64,000 nt of DNA, taken from contig NZ_LNBE01000003.1 in NCBI RefSeq assembly GCF_001445655.1, positions 1,904,530 to 1,968,529 of the forward strand. The letters run 5' to 3'. The position numbers and the translations under genes are program-made. This document shows positions 35,935 through 45,302 of this stretch, in pieces (positions within the stretch are counted from its first letter, which is position 1; each line of letters starts with the position of its first letter). Below the pieces are notes generated by a model, which saw nothing but the letters and a program-made list of their open reading frames with translations, did not search any database and was not told the DNA's origin. This stretch comes from Streptomyces roseifaciens. GTDB lineage: Bacteria; Actinomycetota; Actinomycetes; Streptomycetales; Streptomycetaceae.

Positions 35935-36351
35935 GTCGCTCCGCCTCCGTCCTGTACGGCCCGCCGGTGTTGCGGCCGGCCTGCTCGCTCCGGTCGTCGT
36001 CGGGTCCCGGTCGCGTGTGCTGCCGGCCCGGGATCCACGGTCAGCTGACCCCGTGGCGTGCGGCCCGGTCAAGGGGCCGGGGAGGAGGCCGGATCGGGGG
36101 CCGGATCGGAGGTGCCTGCAAGATGTCCGGGTGCCTGCACGACGTCGGCCTCGAATGCCGGGCGCCCGGCGCCACCGTGGCGCCCCCGGGGCCCTCGGCG
36201 GACTGCCTGACGTACACGGCGAGATGGCCCGGGGCAGCCGCGGCCGCCGCCCGAGCGGTGTCCGGTTCCACCCTTGGAGGTTCTGTGAAGAGCGTGGAGA
36301 ATCCCCACCGTTACGCCATCGCATCTCATGTCACATCAGTGAGGAGAAGCC

Positions 36352-36888
36352 ATGCGCTCGGTGAAGACTGCCCTCGCTCTCGGTGTTGCGGCCCTGGCCG
36401 CGGCAGGGAGCATCGTGACCCCGGCTGCAGCCGCAACGCCCTCCGGGGACGCCAACGGCAAGGCCATGACCTGGACCCTGCTCGCGGACGGCCCCAGCGG
36501 AACGGTGCAGGTGGGCGGCGGCCCCCTGAGCAACCCGTACCAGGGTGACACCGCCACGACCACGGCCCTGCCGGTCCTCTGCCTGAGGGTCGACGGCTCG
36601 CCGGCCCCCGCCGGCATCACGCCCGGTTTCTACGCGGGCTGGGCGCGCGGCGCGGTCGCGGCCACCAATCCGATCCGCGGCACCCGCCTGACCAGCCGCG
36701 CGGTCGCCGACGGAGTCTGCGCGAACAACTTCGGATCGGGCTGGCGCATGGCCGAGTTCCACGACGGCAGATACGGGCCCAACCTGGAGAGTTCGGGCGG
36801 CTGGAGCTACTGGGCCTACGGGGACGTCCCGGCCGGCACCCGCTTCTGGACGGCCATCAACGACCAGCCGGCCAACCCCTGGAACTGA
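36352..36888 (+). CDS. Secreted protein of unknown function
   Basis: The 178-aa product has a clear signal peptide (1-28, ending AAAAT) and a soluble domain with three Cys and many aromatic residues (LPVLCLRVDGSPAPAGITPG, GFYAGWARG, DGVCANNFGSGWRMAEFHDG). GAGGAG precedes the ATG. The pattern recurs among secreted Streptomyces proteins but I know no function. Confidence 0.75.
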   Translation: MRSVKTALALGVAALAAAGSIVTPAAAATPSGDANGKAMTWTLLADGPSGTVQVGGGPLSNPYQGDTATTTALPVLCLRVDGSPAPAGITPGFYAGWARGAVAATNPIRGTRLTSRAVADGVCANNFGSGWRMAEFHDGRYGPNLESSGGWSYWAYGDVPAGTRFWTAINDQPANPWN

Positions 36889-36992
36889 CGCACCTGCTCC
36901 GTCCGCGCCGGGCGAACCCGTGATACCGCTCACCGCTCACCGCCCGGCGCGGGCGGCCACCGTCCGCCGCGGCCCCAAGCGCAGCGTTCCGC

Positions 36993-38708
36993 CTATCCGT
37001 CCGTCGAAGGACCGTGCACCTCGGCCGTACGAGGAAGAGCCAGCGCCGAGCCCTCGTGCAGCGTGATCCGGACCGGCGTGAAACCCGTGGCCTCGGCCCG
37101 CGGCTCCCCGGTGCCGGGGTTGCGGGCGAAGCGCGGATGCGCACCTCCGCTGATCTGGAGACGGACGCGGTGACCGGCGGCGAAGCGGTGGGCGGTCGAG
37201 CTCATCGGCACGGTGACCTCCGCGAGGGCCTGCCCGGCGGTCCGCAGCGGGATCAGCCCGTCGCAGACGTTGAGGGAACGGCCCTGCGCGTCCACGTCGC
37301 AGAGGCGGGCGAAGACATCGGCGCAGCCGGTGTCCGCGGAGATGCGCAGCTGCGCGGAGACCGGGCCGAGGACGTCGACGGGCGCAGTCAGCGGCGCGCT
37401 GGTGAACGTCACGACGTCGTCCCGCGCTTCCAGCGCCTTGTTGTCGCGGGGGCCGGCGCCGCGGGAGAGCAGGGGCCCGCCCAGGGACGGAGTGGGGTCG
37501 GCGGGATCGTAGCGGAACGTCTTCAGAGGCGTGGGTTCCGCGGAGGCATCCTGGCCGGCACCCCGGATGAGGTCCCCGTTCGCGGCGGGGAACCAGGCCG
37601 TCGTCATGCCGGGCGCCGCCGGCCAGTCGTCGAGGTCCCGCCACGTGCCGTCGCCGCCGACGTGCACGCGCACGCGTGCGGGGCGCAGGCCGGCGGGGTC
37701 GTCGCACAGGTGCGCGCGCAGCCAGGCGAGGCTCTCGGCGAAGACCTCGGGCCAACCCTGCTGAAGTGCGGAGGTGTGGGTCCAGGGACCGACCAGCAGG
37801 GAGGTTTCGCACCCGGCCCGGCGCAGCCGGGCGTACTGCTCGAGGGTCTGGTCGGCCAGGGCGTCGTGCCAGCCGGTGATCAGGCCGGTGGGCACGCTCA
37901 GCCGCTCCGCTGCCTCTCCCGGGGACGCGCCGTCCCAGTAGGGATCGCCGGCGTCCGGGTGCGTCATCACGTCGTCGAGCCAGGGCACCTCTCCGAGGGC
38001 GGGCACGTGCGCCCCGCGCAGCGGCCGCGCGGTGGTGATCTCGCGCATGCGCCGCTGCAGGCGCAGTGCCGCCCTCACGAAGGGGACGATCCCCCGGTGC
38101 TGGTACGTCATGCCGACGCCGACGGTGAGGGCGTTCTCCAGGCGGAGCGCGCCGTCCGCGTGGAAGAGGGCGTAGGGGTCGTGCAGGCCGACCTGGACCA
38201 CCATCGCCTTGAGCTCCGGCGGCGGGTCCAGGGCAAGGGCCCACTGCACGTAGCCGAGGTAGCTGGGTCCGACGGTGCCCAGGGTGCCGGTGAACCAGGG
38301 CTGCTCCCGCAGCCAGGACACCGCGGCCCGGCCGTCGGCGGCCTCGTTGCGCCACAGGTCGAACCGGCCGCCCGAGCCGCCGGTGCCGCGGCAGCTCTGC
38401 AGGACCACGTGGAAGCCCTGTTCGGCGAAGAGCAACCCGTACATCGGTGACCACGGCACTCCCCTGCCGTAGGGCGAACGCACGAGCAACGTGGGGAAGT
38501 CGCCCTCGGTGCGGGGGAAGTAGTGGTCGGTGCGCAAGGTGCTGCCGTCCGCGGCCGGTACCGACAGGCCCGGTTCCCAGCCGACTTCGTGCTGTGCGGC
38601 CGGCAGGCCGCGCCACGTCGCCCTCATCAGCCGGGAGCTGAGCGGCGGCTTCCCGGACGGTGCGCCCCAGACGGTCCTCGGGGCGGCATCGTGCGCATGC
38701 GGTGTCAT
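36993..38708 (-). CDS. CocE/NonD-family X-Pro-type hydrolase
   Basis: A 571-aa serine hydrolase: alpha/beta domain with the nucleophile motif GPSYLGY, the acid in TGWHDALADQ, and His in VGPWTHTS, followed by the C-terminal galactose-binding-like sandwich (about 400-565, with ADVFARLCDVDAQGRS). The family includes cocaine esterase, cephalosporin acylases and X-prolyl dipeptidyl peptidases. I use the ATG at 38708, which follows GAGGGGA; an ATG at 38726 lies right at the operator and has no ribosome site. Divergent from a TetR gene that probably represses it. Confidence 0.87.
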   Translation of the reverse strand: MTPHAHDAAPRTVWGAPSGKPPLSSRLMRATWRGLPAAQHEVGWEPGLSVPAADGSTLRTDHYFPRTEGDFPTLLVRSPYGRGVPWSPMYGLLFAEQGFHVVLQSCRGTGGSGGRFDLWRNEAADGRAAVSWLREQPWFTGTLGTVGPSYLGYVQWALALDPPPELKAMVVQVGLHDPYALFHADGALRLENALTVGVGMTYQHRGIVPFVRAALRLQRRMREITTARPLRGAHVPALGEVPWLDDVMTHPDAGDPYWDGASPGEAAERLSVPTGLITGWHDALADQTLEQYARLRRAGCETSLLVGPWTHTSALQQGWPEVFAESLAWLRAHLCDDPAGLRPARVRVHVGGDGTWRDLDDWPAAPGMTTAWFPAANGDLIRGAGQDASAEPTPLKTFRYDPADPTPSLGGPLLSRGAGPRDNKALEARDDVVTFTSAPLTAPVDVLGPVSAQLRISADTGCADVFARLCDVDAQGRSLNVCDGLIPLRTAGQALAEVTVPMSSTAHRFAAGHRVRLQISGGAHPRFARNPGTGEPRAEATGFTPVRITLHEGSALALPRTAEVHGPSTDG

Positions 38709-38729
38709 CGTGTTCCCCTCACTCATTTA

Positions 38730-38742
38730 CGTACAGTGTACG
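38730..38742. promoter_or_regulatory. Palindromic operator between hydrolase and TetR genes
   Basis: CGTACAGTGTACG is a perfect 6-1-6 palindrome placed between the divergent starts. It overlaps plausible -10 hexamers on both strands (TACAGT on plus, TACACT on minus), so a bound TetR dimer would block both promoters. Confidence 0.7.
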
Positions 38743-38760
38743 AGAATAGAGGGTGCTTGG

Positions 38761-39534
38761 ATGGTTTCCGCAAGTCGCAGTGGCAAAGAGAGGGGCGAGG
38801 AGAACGTGACCCGTGGAGACGGCGCCGGCGCCGCCGGAGTCGACCCGCAGCAGCTCTGGCTGACTCCCGGCCGGTCCGGCAGAGGGCGCAAACCGGCCTT
38901 CAGCCGCCGGGCGATCACGGCCGCAGCCGTCGCCCTGGCGGACGCCGAAGGGCTGGAAGCGGTCACCATGCGGCGCGTCGCCGCCCAGGTCGGAGCCGGC
39001 GTCATGTCGCTCTACAACTACGCCCCCGACAAGGAGACCCTGCTGGAACTGATGGTCGACCACGTCAGCGGTGAGCTCCCGGCCACGGATCCCCTCACCG
39101 GAGACTGGCGCACCGACCTCAAGGCCATCGGCCACCTGCAGCGCGCCCTCATGCTCCGGCACCCCTGGCTCCCCGCCGCGCTGTCCGCCCGCCGGTCCCT
39201 CGGCCCCCACACGCTGGCCTTCCTGGAACGCGCACTCGCCGCCCTGCGGCCGACCCGGCTGGACGGCGCCGCGAAGCTGGAGGTCTTCGCCCAGCTCACC
39301 GGATTCGTCGCCGCGCACGTCGCCCACGAGATCGCGCAGGCCGCGACCGCACAGGCACCGGACCGGGCCGCAGCCGAAGCCCGCTATCTCGCCGCCGTCG
39401 CCGCGGACGGCCACCACCCCGAGCTCGCGGAAGCCCTCGCCGCACCCGGACGGCCCCTCACCCCCGAGGCCACCTTCACCCGTTTCCTCGACCGTCTCGT
39501 CGACGGCCTCGACACGGACCCCGACGCCGACTGA
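38761..39534 (+). CDS. TetR-family repressor
   Basis: The 257-aa protein has a TetR HTH (ITAAAVALADAEGLEAVTMR then RVAAQVGAGVMSLYNYAPDK, about 45-90) and a TetR_C-like ligand domain. ATG at 38761 follows GAGGG; a GTG at 38806 is possible. Divergent from the CocE-type hydrolase with an intergenic palindrome, so it most likely controls that gene and itself in response to an unknown ligand. Confidence 0.88.
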   Translation: MVSASRSGKERGEENVTRGDGAGAAGVDPQQLWLTPGRSGRGRKPAFSRRAITAAAVALADAEGLEAVTMRRVAAQVGAGVMSLYNYAPDKETLLELMVDHVSGELPATDPLTGDWRTDLKAIGHLQRALMLRHPWLPAALSARRSLGPHTLAFLERALAALRPTRLDGAAKLEVFAQLTGFVAAHVAHEIAQAATAQAPDRAAAEARYLAAVAADGHHPELAEALAAPGRPLTPEATFTRFLDRLVDGLDTDPDAD

Positions 39535-39613
39535 GACGGCGCCTCGAGGGCACCGCCCCCTCACCTGCTGCGCCGGTGATCCACCGACAGCCCATCGACC
39601 GACCGGAGAGCCC

Positions 39614-41050
39614 GTGTCCGAAGACATCCTGTACGGCCTCGCCGGCAACCCCGCCGCCCCTCCCGACGTGCTCCTGCGCCTACTGCGATCGGAAAGTCCT
39701 GATACGGGGGAGAGGGTGGCGCGGCGGGCGGACCTTCCCGACGAGGTGATCGACGCGATCGTGAGCCACCCCGACGTGAAGGTCCGGTCCGCGTTCGCCG
39801 AAAGCCCGCTCGCCCCGGGCGCGCAGCGGGCACGCCTGGTCGGTGACAAGCCCAAGGTCCGGCTGGCCCTGGCCGCCGGCCCCCTGATCTTCCGGCGCCG
39901 GCCCGAGCCCCTGCCCGACGAGACCTACGAGCGCCTGTTCAACGATCCGCGCCCGATCATCCGCCACGAGGCGCTGATGTCGCCGTCCCTCCCCGCCCGC
40001 GTCCTGGCGGGCCTCGCCGACAGCCCCGACCCGGACCTGCGCCACGCCGCCTGCCGCGCATGGCACGAACTGACGCCCGAGGCCCGGGAGGCGCTGCTCG
40101 CCGACGAGGAGCCGTACGTACGCCGGGCCGCCGCCCTCCGCGCGGCACCCGGCGACGTGCGCCACGCCGCGGAGCTCGTCGGTGAACTCGACCGCTGGGA
40201 CCTCGCCCTCCTGCTGACCCACGGCCGGCTCGACCGTGGCCTGGCCGAACGCTACGCGCACAGCGACGAGCCGTCCGAGCGGATGGCGATCGCCGAGAAC
40301 CCCTCCCTCCCCACCGACCTGGTCGCCCACCTCGCCCGGGACCCCCACCACCCCGTACGCCTCGCCGTCTCCGCCCGCCCGGAGCTCACGGAGACCCAAC
40401 GCGCGGCCATCGACTACGAGATCGGCCCCGGCGACCGGCTGCGTCCGCTGCTCTGGGTCTGGGAAGCCCGCGAGGACGCCGACGTCATGCGTCGCTGCGT
40501 CCACTCCTCCCACATATGGCTGCGCCGCAGTGCGGCCGTCAGCCCGCACCTCCCGCCCGACCTCGTCGCCCGCCTCGCCCGCGACGACGACTTCGCCGTC
40601 CGGCTCCTGCTGTGCGAGCACCATCCGGCACCGCCGCCGGAACTCATGTGGCGGATCCTCCTCGAGTGGGACGGCTACACCCGCTGGTGGCTGCTGGACA
40701 AGCCCGGCTTCCCCCTGCACCGCCTGGCCGCCCTCGCGCACCACGAAGACCCCGGACTGCGCCGCTTCGCCCTCCGCGCCCCCGACGCCTCACCCGAACT
40801 GCTCGACCGGCTCAGCAGGGACGAGGTCGGCTACGTACGCCACGAGGCGGCCGGCGATCCGAGACTGCCCCTGCCCCGGCTGCACGAACTGCTCGCCGAC
40901 CCCGCAAACGCGTGCTACGCAGCCCAGAACCCGGCCCTTTCGACAGCCGAAATGCGCCGGCTCCTCGACGAGGCGGGCCTGGCCGTCCAAACGACAAGAG
41001 GTGCGTCGAGTGGCGCCGTCGCGGCCGGCGGTCCGGTCACAGGTTGTTGA
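39614..41050 (+). CDS. HEAT/LRV-like repeat protein
   Basis: A 478-aa soluble helical-repeat protein. Units of about 24 residues recur through the length, each with a pattern like NPSLPTDLVAHLARDPHHPV, RLAVSARPELT, and similarly SPHLPPDLVARLARDDDFAV. This is the leucine-rich-variant or HEAT-like solenoid seen in many Streptomyces proteins, probably a protein-binding scaffold. GTG start at 39614. Its last 14 bases overlap the end of the convergent ATPase gene. Confidence 0.8.
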   Translation: MSEDILYGLAGNPAAPPDVLLRLLRSESPDTGERVARRADLPDEVIDAIVSHPDVKVRSAFAESPLAPGAQRARLVGDKPKVRLALAAGPLIFRRRPEPLPDETYERLFNDPRPIIRHEALMSPSLPARVLAGLADSPDPDLRHAACRAWHELTPEAREALLADEEPYVRRAAALRAAPGDVRHAAELVGELDRWDLALLLTHGRLDRGLAERYAHSDEPSERMAIAENPSLPTDLVAHLARDPHHPVRLAVSARPELTETQRAAIDYEIGPGDRLRPLLWVWEAREDADVMRRCVHSSHIWLRRSAAVSPHLPPDLVARLARDDDFAVRLLLCEHHPAPPPELMWRILLEWDGYTRWWLLDKPGFPLHRLAALAHHEDPGLRRFALRAPDASPELLDRLSRDEVGYVRHEAAGDPRLPLPRLHELLADPANACYAAQNPALSTAEMRRLLDEAGLAVQTTRGASSGAVAAGGPVTGC

Positions 41051-41816
41051 AGCGCTTCATCCGGTCCAGGATCCGGTCGGCGTCCGGGTGGTGGAGTTCG
41101 TCGGTGATGCGGCCGTCGGCCAGGAAGACGACGCGGTCGGTGTAGGCGGCGGCCGCCGGGTCGTGGGTGACCATGATGATGGTCTGCCCCATGCGGTGGG
41201 TCAGGTGGGCGAGGAGGGAGAGGACTTCGGCGCTGGTGGGGGTGTCGAGGTTGCCGGTGGGTTCGTCCGCGAAGACGATGTCGGGCCGGCCGGCGAGGGC
41301 CCGGGCGCAGGCGACGCGTTGCTGCTGCCCGCCGGACAGTTCTCCGGGGCGGTGGCCGAGCCGGTCCGTGAGGCCGAGCGTGGTGACGACCTGATCGAGC
41401 CACTGCCGGTCCGGGCGCCGGCCGGTGATGGCCAGGGGCAGGGTGATGTTCTCCGCCACGGTCAGGGCGGGCAGGAGGTGGAACGCCTGGAAGATGAACC
41501 CGATCCGTTCCCTGCGCAGGCGGGTCAGCCGGCGCTCGGAGAGGCCGGCCAGGTCGGTGTCGCCGATGAGGGCCCTTCCGGACGTGGGCGTGTCCAGTCC
41601 TGCGAGGCACTGCATGAGCGTGGATTTGCCCGACCCGGAGGGGCCCATGATGGCGGTGAACTGCCCCTGCTGGAATGCCACGCTCACACCGTCGAGGGCT
41701 GCGACGCGGCGTGCTCCGCTGCCGTACACCTTGCTGAGGTCCACCGCGGAAGCGGCCGGCGGATGGTGTGCGTAGGGCTGGTGTGCCGGGCCGTGGCGCA
41801 GGTGTGCCCAGGTCAT
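41037..41816 (-). CDS. ABC transporter ATP-binding protein, LolD/MacB type
   Basis: The 259-aa ATPase is complete: Walker A GPSGSGKST, Q-loop FIFQAFHLLPALT, signature LSGGQQQRVACARAL, Walker B IVFADEPTGNLD, and H-loop MVTHDPAAAAYTD. The sequence belongs to the group that pairs with FtsX/MacB-type permeases. It is the last gene of the lanthipeptide operon and its ATG overlaps the stop of the prolyl oligopeptidase gene (ATGA). The obvious partner is the FtsX-like permease four genes upstream. Confidence 0.92.
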   Translation of the reverse strand: MTWAHLRHGPAHQPYAHHPPAASAVDLSKVYGSGARRVAALDGVSVAFQQGQFTAIMGPSGSGKSTLMQCLAGLDTPTSGRALIGDTDLAGLSERRLTRLRRERIGFIFQAFHLLPALTVAENITLPLAITGRRPDRQWLDQVVTTLGLTDRLGHRPGELSGGQQQRVACARALAGRPDIVFADEPTGNLDTPTSAEVLSLLAHLTHRMGQTIIMVTHDPAAAAYTDRVVFLADGRITDELHHPDADRILDRMKRFNNL

Positions 41817-44008
41817 GCGGTGCTCCTCAAGGACGGTGCGGGTGCGGTCGGCTGCCGGAGCGCCCGGAGCGGGGAGGGCGCGTTCACGTCGGTGGCTGGC
41901 GAGGGCGGGTCCGGTCTCGTGGGTGCGGCGAGGCCGGTGCGGGTGGCGAGGAGGGCCAGGACGCGGGCGCTGAGGGCCGTGGCGGCGGTGCCGGTGCGCC
42001 CGTGGTGGCCTGTGTCGGGCTGGTGGTCCAGGAGGACGGGCTGCCGGGCGGCGGTCGCCTCCTGGAGCGCGGCGCAGAGTTTCCAGGCGTGCCAGGGAGG
42101 GACCCGTGCGTCGTTGCCCCCGGTGATCAGGAGCGTGGCCGGGTAGGACTCGCCCTGCCGTACGTGGTGACAAGGCGAGTACGCCAGGAGCGCTGCCATT
42201 GCGGCCGGGTCGGCGGGGTCCCCGTACTCGTCGTGCCACAGGCGGCCCAGGCCGCCGCCCGAGGTGTAGCGGGCCATGTCGGTGAGGGGCGCGGCGCAGG
42301 CGACGGCCGAGAAGAGGCGAGGGGCGCGGAGCACCGCTGCGGCCAGCACCAGGCCGCCGTTGCTCGCGGCCAGTGCGGCGAGCTGTCCCGGGCCCGCCTC
42401 GCCCTGGTCGACGAGGGCGCGCGCGGCTGCGCACAGGTCGTCGACGGTGCGCGACTTGCCCGCGCCCCGCCCCGCCGCCGCCCACTCCGGGCCGAATTCG
42501 CCGCCGCCCCGGGCGTGGACCCAGGCCACGCGCCCGCCGGCGGTGAGCCATGCGGCGAGGATGGGGTCCCAGGAGGGTTCGAGGGGGACGCCGAAGCCGC
42601 CGTAGACGGTGACCAGGACCGGGGCCGGGCCGGTGCCGGCGGAGGGCGGGTCGCAGATGGTGACGGGGAGGGAGGTGCCGTCGCTGCTGACGGCGGTCGA
42701 GGTACGGAGGGGGGAGTGGCCTGCCGGCGGGGCGACGGGTGGTGCGCCGGGGGTGAGGCGGTGGCTCCAGCAGCCGTCCCGCGGGTCGTCGGCCAGGATC
42801 CACAGCGCGTCGCCGGGACGGCCGTCATCACCGTACGAGGCAGGTCCGATGCGCAGCCGGGCGTGCCAGGTCAGGACCGTGGTGCCCCGGCTTCCCGCTT
42901 CGGTCGTCGGCTCAGCAGGGACTCCGTCCTCGGCACGCATGCCGTGGGTGGGCTGCATGCCGAGCGTGCCGAGCAGGCTGAGGCGCCGGGTGGTGCCGTG
43001 CTGCCTCAGGACCGCCAGGCACGGGTACGGTCCCGGCCCCAGGACGCGCATGGCCTTGACCTCTCCTGGCGTCGGCCCGGCATCGGCGGGGCGGGGGAGC
43101 GGGGCGGGGGCCGTGATGTGCCCGCGGGCCGCGTCCGGCAGGGCCAGCGCCGAGACCTCCCGGCCTGTGGCGAGGTAGAGATGGCTCGCGCCGAGGGCGA
43201 ACGCGGTGATACGGAGGTCGTCGAGGGGAAGGGGCTGCCAGTCGGGCGTGCCGTGGCCGTCCCAGAGGGTGCACCACCACTGTGCCGAGGGCGCCTTCGC
43301 CGTCCGGGTGCGCAGCAGCAGATGGCCTCCGGGCCCGCAGTGCAAGGTGATCCTCGCCGGTCCGGGGACGGGAAGTTCCACGGTCCGGTGAGGATGCCGG
43401 GCCGCGCTCCGGGCCGGGTCATCACGTAACGGGCGGGCGTGCAGGGTGTGTTCGGTGCGGGTGCCGGCGCTGTAGAGCAGGAGGCCGTCGGCGTAGGCCA
43501 CGGCGGGGTGGGGTGAGGCGTCGGGAAGGTACGCCGCGGGTGCGGTGCCGTCGGTGGGGATCAGGTGGAGGCCGCCGTTCTCGTGCCCGTCGTGGTGGAG
43601 CTGGACGAGCAGGGCGCGGCCGTGGGGGTCGGGGTGCCAGCCCGCCGTCCTGGTGGGGGAGGGGCGGTCGCCGGTGTCCAGGAGGGTGCGGGTGCGGCCG
43701 TGCGGGTCGGTCGCGGTGAGGAGTTCGCTGCCGGAGGCGCTCAGCACCTGCCGGAAGAGCATCCCTCCCGCTTCCACCGGTGGGTTCAGGAGGCGGCCCG
43801 AAGTGGCGGTCTCGATCCTGTGCAGCAGCGACTGCCAGCCGCGGTCGTCGGTGCGTTCCCGGTGGGCTTCCAGCAGGTGCTGCTGCGTTGTCAGCCACGC
43901 GCGCGTGCGTGACGAGTTCTCCTCCAGCCAGCGGTAGGGATCCGCCGGTTCACCGGTCCGCCCGTCCGGCCGGGTACCCTCACCGGCCACTGGCACGCTG
44001 TCAGCCAC
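41813..44008 (-). CDS. Prolyl oligopeptidase (S9A), probable lanthipeptide leader peptidase
   Basis: A 731-aa S9A protease without a signal peptide: N-terminal start DPYRWLEENSSRTRAWL, beta-propeller, and C-terminal hydrolase with the nucleophile in AASNGGLVLAA, the Asp in ITGGNDARVPPWH and the His in DTGHHGR. It cleaves short peptides after proline. A POP of this kind (FlaP, Kribbella flavida) removes the leader of a class III lanthipeptide, and all three precursors here contain a single Pro near the expected leader end. The GTG start overlaps the MFS gene by eight bases, and the stop overlaps the ATPase start, so it is part of the operon. Confidence 0.9.
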   Translation of the reverse strand: MADSVPVAGEGTRPDGRTGEPADPYRWLEENSSRTRAWLTTQQHLLEAHRERTDDRGWQSLLHRIETATSGRLLNPPVEAGGMLFRQVLSASGSELLTATDPHGRTRTLLDTGDRPSPTRTAGWHPDPHGRALLVQLHHDGHENGGLHLIPTDGTAPAAYLPDASPHPAVAYADGLLLYSAGTRTEHTLHARPLRDDPARSAARHPHRTVELPVPGPARITLHCGPGGHLLLRTRTAKAPSAQWWCTLWDGHGTPDWQPLPLDDLRITAFALGASHLYLATGREVSALALPDAARGHITAPAPLPRPADAGPTPGEVKAMRVLGPGPYPCLAVLRQHGTTRRLSLLGTLGMQPTHGMRAEDGVPAEPTTEAGSRGTTVLTWHARLRIGPASYGDDGRPGDALWILADDPRDGCWSHRLTPGAPPVAPPAGHSPLRTSTAVSSDGTSLPVTICDPPSAGTGPAPVLVTVYGGFGVPLEPSWDPILAAWLTAGGRVAWVHARGGGEFGPEWAAAGRGAGKSRTVDDLCAAARALVDQGEAGPGQLAALAASNGGLVLAAAVLRAPRLFSAVACAAPLTDMARYTSGGGLGRLWHDEYGDPADPAAMAALLAYSPCHHVRQGESYPATLLITGGNDARVPPWHAWKLCAALQEATAARQPVLLDHQPDTGHHGRTGTAATALSARVLALLATRTGLAAPTRPDPPSPATDVNAPSPLRALRQPTAPAPSLRSTA

Positions 44009-45302
44009 GGCTCGCCTCCACCGTTGGAGCCTCCACCGGCGGCACCTCTCCGACGCGGGCCTCCTGTGCGTCCGTGGCCACCTGCGCGTCCAGGGACTGC
44101 TGCGCCTCCGCCGCCACCGTACGGCGGGCGGTGGTGAACCAGCCCACCACGGCCAGGAGGACGACCAGGGCGGCCGCCGCCGTGACCGTCGGCCCCAGGC
44201 CGAAGGCGTGTGCGCTCGCTCCGGCGAGCGTGGGCCCGAGCGGGGCGACGGCCTGGGAGAGGAAGCCGCTGGCACTGTGGACGCGCCCCTGCAGCTGCGG
44301 CGGCGTGATGCGCATCTGCATCGAGGAGAGCACCACCGTGATCACGGGGCCGCCGGCGGTGGCGATCGCCAGCATGAGGGCCGCGCCCCACGTACTGCGG
44401 ACCGTGGCGAAGCCGAGCAGCGCGAGGGCGATGACGGCGGTGGCCAGGGCGATGCCCCGGCCTGCGGGGAGTCTGCGCGCCACCGGGGCGGCGATCAGGG
44501 ATCCGGCCACCGCGCCCGCACCGAAGCAGGCGGTCTGCACGCCCACGGCCACCGAGCCCGCGCCGGTCCTGTCGCAGGAGGCGATGACGACGATCAGCAG
44601 GCCGTTGAAGACGAGGTTGAGGACGGTGGCGTTGAGCGCGCCGTAGCGCAGGAAGGGGGACCGCCACAGGAAGCGCAGGCCTTCGGTGACGGCCCGCAGC
44701 GCCGGCTGCTGCCCCCCGGTGGGGCCCGCTTTGGCGGGGAGGAGGAAGGCGCAGCAGGCCGCGGTGAGATAGGTCAGGGCGTCGGCGGCGAAGACCCAGG
44801 CGGCGTTGGCCTTGAGCAGCACGCCTGCCACGAGAGGGCCGACGATCAGTGCGAGTGCGGCACGGCTCTGGATCAGGGCCAGGGCGCGGGGGAGCAGGTC
44901 GGCCCGGACGAAGGTGCGCACGGCCACGTTCTCGACGGGGGCCAGGGTGCTGCCCACGGCGCCGAGGAGGAAGGCGGCGGCCAGGAGGGCGCCCGGGTGG
45001 ACGGAGCCCGCCGCACGGAGCACGGCCAGGGTGCCGAGCACCAGGGCGCCGACGGCGTTGCCCAGGAGGAGGAGCGTCCGGCGTTCGTAGCGGTCGGCGA
45101 GCACCCCGGCGGGCAGCCGGGCCACCACGATCCCCAGGGACAGCGCGGTACTGGTGAATCCGGCGTGCCGGACGTCGCCGCTCACCTGGTAGGCGACCAT
45201 GGGCAGGGCGATGACCGAGGCCGCCGTGCCCACGGCGGAGGCGGCCTCCCCGCTGAACAGCAGCCAGAACCGCCTGCCCAGCTTCTGCTTCGGCTGCTTC
45301 AC
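44001..45302 (-). CDS. MFS transporter in the lanthipeptide operon
   Basis: A 433-aa major facilitator with 12 predicted helices, motif A near LADRYERRTLLLLGNAVG and a C-terminal Glu/Ala-rich cytoplasmic tail. It resembles the MFS_3/enterobactin-exporter-like group. GTG start overlaps the permease stop by four bases (GTGA). Probable role is export of the mature peptide or self-protection; the presence of both MFS and ABC transporters is unusual for such a small cluster. Confidence 0.87.
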   Translation of the reverse strand: MKQPKQKLGRRFWLLFSGEAASAVGTAASVIALPMVAYQVSGDVRHAGFTSTALSLGIVVARLPAGVLADRYERRTLLLLGNAVGALVLGTLAVLRAAGSVHPGALLAAAFLLGAVGSTLAPVENVAVRTFVRADLLPRALALIQSRAALALIVGPLVAGVLLKANAAWVFAADALTYLTAACCAFLLPAKAGPTGGQQPALRAVTEGLRFLWRSPFLRYGALNATVLNLVFNGLLIVVIASCDRTGAGSVAVGVQTACFGAGAVAGSLIAAPVARRLPAGRGIALATAVIALALLGFATVRSTWGAALMLAIATAGGPVITVVLSSMQMRITPPQLQGRVHSASGFLSQAVAPLGPTLAGASAHAFGLGPTVTAAAALVVLLAVVGWFTTARRTVAAEAQQSLDAQVATDAQEARVGEVPPVEAPTVEASRG

